Assembly: GCA_947568835.1 (NCBI GenBank)
Contig: OX387609.1
Span: 1,616,001-1,680,000, forward strand
Source: Protonemura montana
Taxonomy: Eukaryota > Arthropoda > Insecta > Plecoptera > Nemouridae
Reading direction: 5' to 3'
Length of the DNA stretch: 64,000 nt
A program made the position numbers and the translations under genes. The notes under the pieces are model-generated. The model was not told the DNA's origin and did not search any database. It saw only the letters and a list, made by a program, of their open reading frames with translations. Of the stretch, positions 57,484-64,000 are shown one piece after another. How positions within the stretch are numbered: the stretch's first letter is position 1; each line of letters begins with the position of its first letter.

Positions 57484-60400
57484 GCCGTCAATTTTTTATT
57501 GCTTTTACCAATGAAAGTTTTAGGAAAACATTTTTAATAAAGTTGGCGTTGTGCGTGCTTTGAAATTCGTAGTTTTAATGTGGGTTTTTATGGCTTTTGA
57601 AGATTCTGTGCTGCATCGTTTTACAAGATCTTAGAATCAATTTTGGTAACATTTCTTAAGACAGTTTACGATTGAAAAGTTAAAATACATGTTTTTTTTT
57701 CATAACTTTTAACACCACGTTAGTTCGTAGTAGGCTTATAATTGTTTTATGATTGACTTTTAGTATGTCAAACAGCTGTAGTTATGCATTGAAAGACAAT
57801 CCTGAATTGAATTGTTTTATGAAGTGGAACACACTTAAGATATTTGCAATCATTTGCTTCTTTGGTGGCAAATTTTTTTTTTTAATAACGGCGTAATCTC
57901 GTTTAATTTTTTTATTCTCTCGAGCGCTGTGAAGGGTTGTGCAGAAATTATTCTTGATAAGTCTTACATTCCAAAAGAAATTAAATTAAATTGTTTAAGT
58001 TTCTCAAGAAGCAGATCCAGGAAACGGTAAAAATGTTCCAGACAACTAATTTTTTCATGGAATGGCAGGTTTCTCTTGTATAAAATGGCTAGAAATGTCA
58101 ATTATGATAGAAAAAATAAAGTCATCAAATTATTTATATAATTATGTGGGTATTTTTAAGGTTTTAATGATGATAAGGGGTTTTCAGAAACTGAGAGTTG
58201 GGTTTAGTAAATAATTCCAAATATTTTTCTAGCTTTAAATTTAAATCTCTGTCCTTCACAAGCAATCTAAAGTTCGGCACAAGCAACGAATCCATTTCAC
58301 AGCAGAAATCAACGTCAGCAAATCTTAAACCGTCGCCGTCTGGAATCGAACACGCGTCTCTTCAGAGCACTGATAACACTGTGCACTTGACTATCCCGGT
58401 AGGAAAGCGTCGTTCTTCGAGACGCCGGCCCGGATCAGAGTCCTGGAAATGTAATGCTCCAGACTCGAAGATGGGAGGCTGATAAGTGTGTGTAAGGCGA
58501 GCGATTGCCTCGAATGAGCGAAGCTATCTTCAACTAGTGGGATTAGGATTTTCTAGGCTGGAGATTGAGAGAAGGAATGGAATCTCTGGCGGTACGCGGG
58601 TCTACGAAGAAGAAGAAGAAGAAGAGATGTTGGTAAATAATGGGTTGAGAATGAATGGAATTGGATGTGAGCAAATCGATCGCAGTTTTCGTGGTTTTTT
58701 GACAAAAGTGGTATTGTATTTTTAAGTTGAAATGAAATTTTTTTTACGTTTAAATAGAAATATGAGAACCAGGCTTAAACATTTTAGGAGCTGGTAAATC
58801 AAAAATTCTTATATTTGAACTAAATCAAAACAATTATCGACAGACTGGGATTTAAATGATGAAAAATAGCAGTTTTTTTTTGGAAGAGATCACTAAAAAA
58901 TTGGAATAAAAAAATTTTTTTGTTGCCTATTTTAATGTTGCCTAGTCTTTACTTTGTTTTCCTCCGTTCGAACTTTTGACGAACAGTAAACTAAACAATT
59001 TAACCATTATTCATTTTTTTTTTTTTTTTTATATTTTTATATCTTATAATATAGTATAGTCTGTACATTCCTCTGTATTACAACAGAGTAGGAATTCCTA
59101 GACTTAAATAATAAATAAATAAATAAATAAATCATCGCCTGATTACAAATGAACGTCTATATAATGTTGGTAAATTAGACTTCTTTTCATATCAAAATCT
59201 GATTTTGTTTGATCAGAGCAGAGTGGATAATTTTAAACACTTCCCATTTGTTTTTGCTGCAACTCACACCTACCAGACTGGTGCAGGAAAACGTCAAATC
59301 TAACACAAAATGGCAGCCAAGTTTTTATGCAAAATTACAGAAAAACTCTGACAGAGTAAAATGTGAACTAAATGTGCACAACTATTACAAGAATTAGTAT
59401 TTTTAACGAGAGATTAGTACGTTATCTTGGTAAATTTAGTCAGCGTGGATAGAAAATACAACAAATTCATCAAAATTATTTTTCGAATTGATACCTACTC
59501 ATCAGCAATGTGTTTGTTCCCTGCACAGAGTAGCCATTGGTCAATTGTCCCACCGTAAGCCCGTTTCGATGAAAGTGCGTGACCATTACAAAAACTCCCA
59601 GGGACTCATTAACGCACAATGAAACGAGACTTCACTCGTTTAAACTCGCAGCCAGCTAAAAACGTTCATCGAGTTTTAATCTCCAATTTAGAATCTCTTT
59701 CACAGCAGTGGTGAAAAAAATTAAAAAAATTAGCGGCCACAAATGAAATAACAGCTGCTGGCGTTTAGAAGGATAAAAATAAAAATCCAGTGAATTTTCG
59801 TTCAGAATTTTTTGGGGCGCCGTCAAACGGAAACGTGTATACCTACTACACCCGATGGCTTGTGCGAACGCAGATGTAAATGCAAATGGCCGCTCGGACT
59901 GCAGAAGTTGGATAAATCATTCAAAATATGACAGACCAAGTTCGGTGGACGGCCACTTTATTATTCTATATACTGCTAATATTTTACTGGAGGGTCGATC
60001 AAAAAGTTCAGTCGTCCATACCTGAAAAAATAGGGGTTGGGGGTTTGAAATATACACAAACAATTTTTTTATTGGGTACTTTAAAGTATAAGCTATAATA
60101 TTAAAGTATATACTCTTCGAGTGCACGTTACATTTTTGCCAATATTCTTGAAAGGTAATTTCTTTGATAGAAAGTGGGTGGTTTAATCTGAAGAGTAAAT
60201 CGTTATTCATAACCGCATGGAATAAATGATAGAATCACTTTCGTGGGTGTTATGTTTTCACGGCTGCTTGGATGCTTAACGGCGGCATCTTGTTCGAATT
60301 TCACATTTTTTTATCTGCACTGAGTGATGGAATTAAGACATATTAGACTGTATTTTACCAAGAAAATACATTTAGGCGCAGTTAAAACTGTACTTTGTAC

Positions 60401-60730
60401 TTATAATATATATATATATATTTTTTTTTAAGCAGCAGCTTTTTATCAATTTTCCACAATTAATCGGTTATAATATCTGTAAACACAATAAACATTGTAA
60501 ATCAGCGTCTCTTGATTGTTTTTAAAGTTCAAGACTCGCAAGACTTATACCAATCATAAAAAAACGAATCCACAGTCCTTGATCCTCCCGCTGCCACCAT
60601 TGTGAGGTAATTTTTACTTTAAGAAAACCCAGTAAAAAATATATTTAATCTTAATGTATGATTAGCAAATATTATTGAGAAATCACAAATATCTCACTGC
60701 CGTTTTACTAAACCACTTATGTCGAGTTTT
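57484..60730. other. AT-rich stretch
   Basis: A tRNA-like remnant is at about 58325-58400 (- strand, B-box GTGTTCGATTCCAGACGG). A (GAA)n tract is at about 58603-58624. A retroelement-like 3' end lies at 59040-59130, with CCTCTGT/ACAGAG hairpin, CCTAGACTTAAATAAT and an (AAAT)n tail. No gene is recognised. Confidence 0.4.
58325..58400 (-). repeat. tRNA-like remnant
   Basis: On the - strand AGTGCTCTGAAGAGACGCGT precedes the B-box GTTCGATTCC. The A-box is poor. Confidence 0.35.
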
Positions 60731-62550
60731 ATCAAAATATTCAACTATAAGTTGGATCGCTAGCTCACAGAAACATCTGAATTTCACTGCATGTGATTGG
60801 AAGTCGTCATGGCAACAGTTTCAACAAAATGTTCAGCTATAAGTTGGATCTCTGGCTCACAGAAACATCTGAATTTCACTGCATGTGATTGGAAGTCGTC
60901 ATGGCAACAGTTTCAACAAAAATGTTCAACTATAAGTTGGATCTCTGGCTCACAGAAACATCTGAATTTCACTGCATGTGATTGGAAGTCGTCATGGCAA
61001 TAGTTTCAACAAAATTTTCAACTATAAGTTGGATCTCTAGCTCACAGAAACATCTGACTTTTACTGCATGTGATTGGAAGTCGTCATGGCAACAGTTTCA
61101 ACAAAATGTTCAGCTATAAGTTGGATCTCTGGCTCACAGAAACATCTGAATTTCACTGCATGTGATTGGAAGTCGTCATGGCAACAGTTTCAACAAAAAT
61201 GTTCAACTATAAGTTGGATCTCTGGCTCACAGAAACATCTGAATTTCACTGCATGTGATTGGAAGTCGTCATGGCAACAGTTTCAGCAAAATTTTGAACT
61301 TTAAGTTGGATCTCTAGCTCACAGAAACATCTGACTTTTACTGCATGTGATTGGAAGTCGTCATGGCAACAGTTTCAACAAAATGTTCAGCTATAAGTTG
61401 GATCTCTGGCTCACAGAAACATCTGAATTTCACTGCATGTGATTGGAAGTCGTCATGGCAACAGTTTCAACAAAAATGTTCAACTATAAGTTGGATCTCT
61501 GGCTCACAGAAACATCTGAATTTCACTGCATGTGATTGGAAGTCGTCATGGCAACAGTTTCAGCAAAATTTTCAACTATAAGTTGGATCTCTAGCTCACA
61601 GAAACATCTGAATTTCACTGCATGTGATTGGAAGTCGTCATGGCAACAGTTTCAACAAAATGTTCAGCTATAAGTTGGATCTCTAGCTCACAGAAACATT
61701 TGAATTTCACTGCATGTGATTGGAAGTCGTCATGGCAACAGTTTCAACAAAAATGTTCAACTATAAGTTGGATCTCTGGCTCACAGAAACATCTGAATTT
61801 CACTGCATGTGATTGGAAGTCGTCATGGCAACAGTTTCAGCAAAATGTTCAACTATAAGTTGGATCTCTAGCTCACAGAAACATCTGAATTTCACTGCAT
61901 GTGATTGGAAGTCGTCATGGCAACAGTTTCAACAAAATGTTCAGCTATAAGTTGGATCTCTAGCTCACAGAAACATCTGAATTTCACTGCATGTGATTGG
62001 AAGTCGTCATGGCAACAGTTTCAACAAAATGTTCAACTATAAGTTGGATCTCTAGCTCACAGAAACATCTGAATTTCACTGCATGTGATTGGAAGTCGTC
62101 ATGGCAACAGTTTCAACAAAATGTTCAACTATAAGTTGGATCTCTAGCTCACAGAAACATTTGAATTTCACTGCATGTGATTGGAAGTCGTCATGGCAAC
62201 AGTTTCAACAAAATGTTCAGCTATAAGTTGGATCTCTAGCTCACAGAAACATCTGAATTTCACTGCATGTGATTGGAAGTCGTCATGGCAACAGTTTCAA
62301 CAAAATGTTCAACTATAAGTTGGATCTCTAGCTCACAGAAACATCTGAATTTCACTGCATGTGATTGGAAGTCGTCATGGCAACAGTTTCAACAAAATGT
62401 TCAACTATAAGTTGGATCTCTAGCTCACAGAAACATCTGAATTTCACTGCATGTGATTGGAAGTCGTCATGGCAACAGTTTCAACTAACACTTCAACTAT
62501 TAGTTGGATCTCTAGCTCACAGAAACATCTGAATTTCACTGCATGTGATC
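60731..62550. repeat. 92-bp satellite with 277-bp higher-order repeat
   Basis: About 20 tandem units of 92-93 bp (AACTATAAGTTGGATCTCTA, GCATGTGATTGGAAGTCGTC). In the first part units form trimers of 92+93+92 = 277 bp. The same frame start recurs at 60797, 61074, 61351 and 61628, and the GACTTTTACTG variant recurs at a 277-bp distance (about 61050 and 61328). From about 61860 on, units are uniform 92-mers. The short open frames are incidental. Confidence 0.95.
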
Positions 62551-64000
62551 GGATTATCATAATTTCTGTTTTGTTTAGAAATATTTAAACGCTGATAATT
62601 GATTGAATTAATGTCGCACAGTCAAACGAAGCTTAGAAAAGAATCGACGATGTCACATTATATTCAAGATGGCTGTGTCTTATATCTTAGCGATCAATGA
62701 GCCAGTTAAACCTAACCTATAACTCGACTAAATAACTCTGTAAAATTTACAGCTAAGCAGGGAATAATTACATGATATACAGTCTAGGTTGATGCTCCCG
62801 GCATTATTCATTGTAGCAGGACAATGCTAGCACTTAGTACTCCCCCACCTCCTTCCCCCCCACACCACACCACTTGCCATGCCATGGAAGACTTTCCAGT
62901 TTTAATGGAGTTACAACATTAAGACTTTAGTAGAGCAAAGAAGGTTCGCTACTTTTTACTCAACTCTTTAGGACGTTGGTGGAAAAAAGAAAAATTTGCA
63001 AAATAACACAATATGTTTTAAAATTGGGGAAAGAAAGATCGAAATTATTTAGAAAATTGATGAGAATGGAGGAATAAAGATGGACAAGAAAGATTTTAAG
63101 CTTGGAATATGAGAGAAGGGGAAGAGAAATATCAAGAGAAAGATGGATACAAAAACTACAATCAGATGTGGAGGAAAGAAGTAGAAGTAGAATGAAGAAG
63201 AAGAGAAAGGAAGCTGGCGAGACAAGGAAGTATGGAAGAAGTTTGTGGGGCAAAGTTGGTCAGCACTTTAATCTCCTCCAAGTTGAATTAGTTTGGGCTT
63301 CTTTCTCTAGATGGCGTTAAATGCAGTTTAGTTCATGAATGATAGATCATAGATCAATGAAAGTATATTTCACACAATTCCTTGCACAACCGCTAAGCTA
63401 GCGCGCTGCTGCGGCAGATTTCTAACCTACTTGCAACTATTTCCCGTATTAGCTAATTCTGTGTCACTTAAATTTTTCCACGCAGCCAAGCGAGGTGTAT
63501 TAAAGAAGTGTGAGTAATTGAAGGTGATAGAGTGCAACCAGCCGCAGGTTTTCCAGCGAGGTGAACAACGATCGTTAGTGAACGGTAGGAAGAAATCTAG
63601 ACTTTATTGGGATGAGGTGGGATATTATTAGATGACAAAGTCTTCAGATGGATTCTGATGTTTGCATGGGCGAGCTGAGAAAAATAAGATTAACTTATTG
63701 TGACTGAGCGTTGCCATCTCAAGAATAATTGTTATGGGTCAAGAAAAACTATTTCCCAGGAAAATTTTAGTTGTCCTTTACTAAGAAGCATTGAAAACCC
63801 AGTTGAAATAGTTTTTGTTAAAACTAGTGCTAAGTTTAGATCAAGTAGACATGAGTCTAAAAACCATCAGAAAATTGTAATGGGGATTGCATTTTATGAG
63901 AAGTAAGCGTAAAAAATGTGGCGTTTGTTTTAGTTTGCTCTTTACTGGCAAAATTGGCGTTGAAAAGATTTAAAGAAATTTTGATTTGTAAACCCTCTGT
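62551..64000. other. AT-rich stretch to window end
   Basis: A C-rich tract is at about 62840-62870. A GAGA/AAGA-rich region lies at 63090-63240. A CTCF-like CTAGATGGCG is at 63309-63318. A family D arm is at 63770-63870. No gene is recognised. Confidence 0.4.
63770..63870. mobile_element. Foldback family D, right arm
   Basis: TTGTCCTTTACTAAGAAGCA, AAAACCCAGTTGAAATAG and GTAGACATGAGTCTAAAAAC. It is the best-preserved arm of the family in this window. Confidence 0.5.

Noticed and set aside
59917-60210. 97-codon frame considered as a transposase fragment
   Set aside because: No catalytic motif or aligned family block could be found by eye.
60797-61858. Four near-identical 68-76 codon frames in the 92-bp satellite
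   Set aside because: They repeat exactly with the 277-bp satellite period and end at satellite-encoded stops.
63102-63320. Basic 72-codon frame rich in Arg/Lys/Glu
   Set aside because: It lies in GAGA/AAGA-rich DNA that naturally encodes such residues.

Overview
This window comes from a eukaryotic, intron-rich, AT-rich nuclear genome. The best guess is an arthropod, most likely an insect. The gene content supports this: two neuroligins with long cytoplasmic tails and a small secreted Tyr/Arg/Gly-rich peptide gene with GT-AG introns. TAGGTTAGGTT-like repeats, arthropod-type 5S-derived sequences and a TATA/TCA-type promoter also fit. No species can be named from the sequence alone.

Layout: (1) 1-6.8 kb holds the last three exons (1061-1212, 1712-1827, 3836-5925) of a neuroligin on the + strand. 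Its introns carry a 5S-derived repeat array and a tRNA-derived repeat array. (2) 7.4-8.7 kb holds a complete two-exon gene on the - strand for a 94-residue secreted peptide; most of its single intron is a GGCAT/GGCAA pentamer satellite. (3) 9.1-17.6 kb is a macrosatellite of about 1.68 kb units (nearly five copies), each with three tRNA-like sequences. (4) 18.2-30.4 kb holds six exons of a second neuroligin on the - strand, ending with its stop and convergent with the first. Its introns hold a 41-bp minisatellite, a second tRNA-derived array and a 15-bp minisatellite. (5) 30.4-64 kb has no exon I can identify with confidence. It contains four more tandem 5S-derived elements, two fragments of a jockey/CR1-like reverse transcriptase, dispersed inverted-repeat families and a 92-bp satellite with a 277-bp higher-order repeat. 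The upstream exons of the second neuroligin must lie here unseen or beyond the window.

The two neuroligins share intron positions and phases wherever both can be read, so they are paralogues arising from duplication. Both should be catalytically dead alpha/beta-hydrolase-fold synaptic adhesion proteins with one membrane span. Their tails differ strongly: the second ends in a possible PDZ ligand (MRV), the first does not.

The most unusual feature is the amount and arrangement of Pol III-type sequence. Three architectures occur together: 52-bp units carrying a tRNA A-box (21 and 14 copies), 91-bp units carrying the 5S rRNA internal promoter (six arrays of 3-11 copies), and 1.68 kb units with three tRNA-like modules, several followed by T5-T6 runs. 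Two unrelated promoter types have been tandemly multiplied in the same region.
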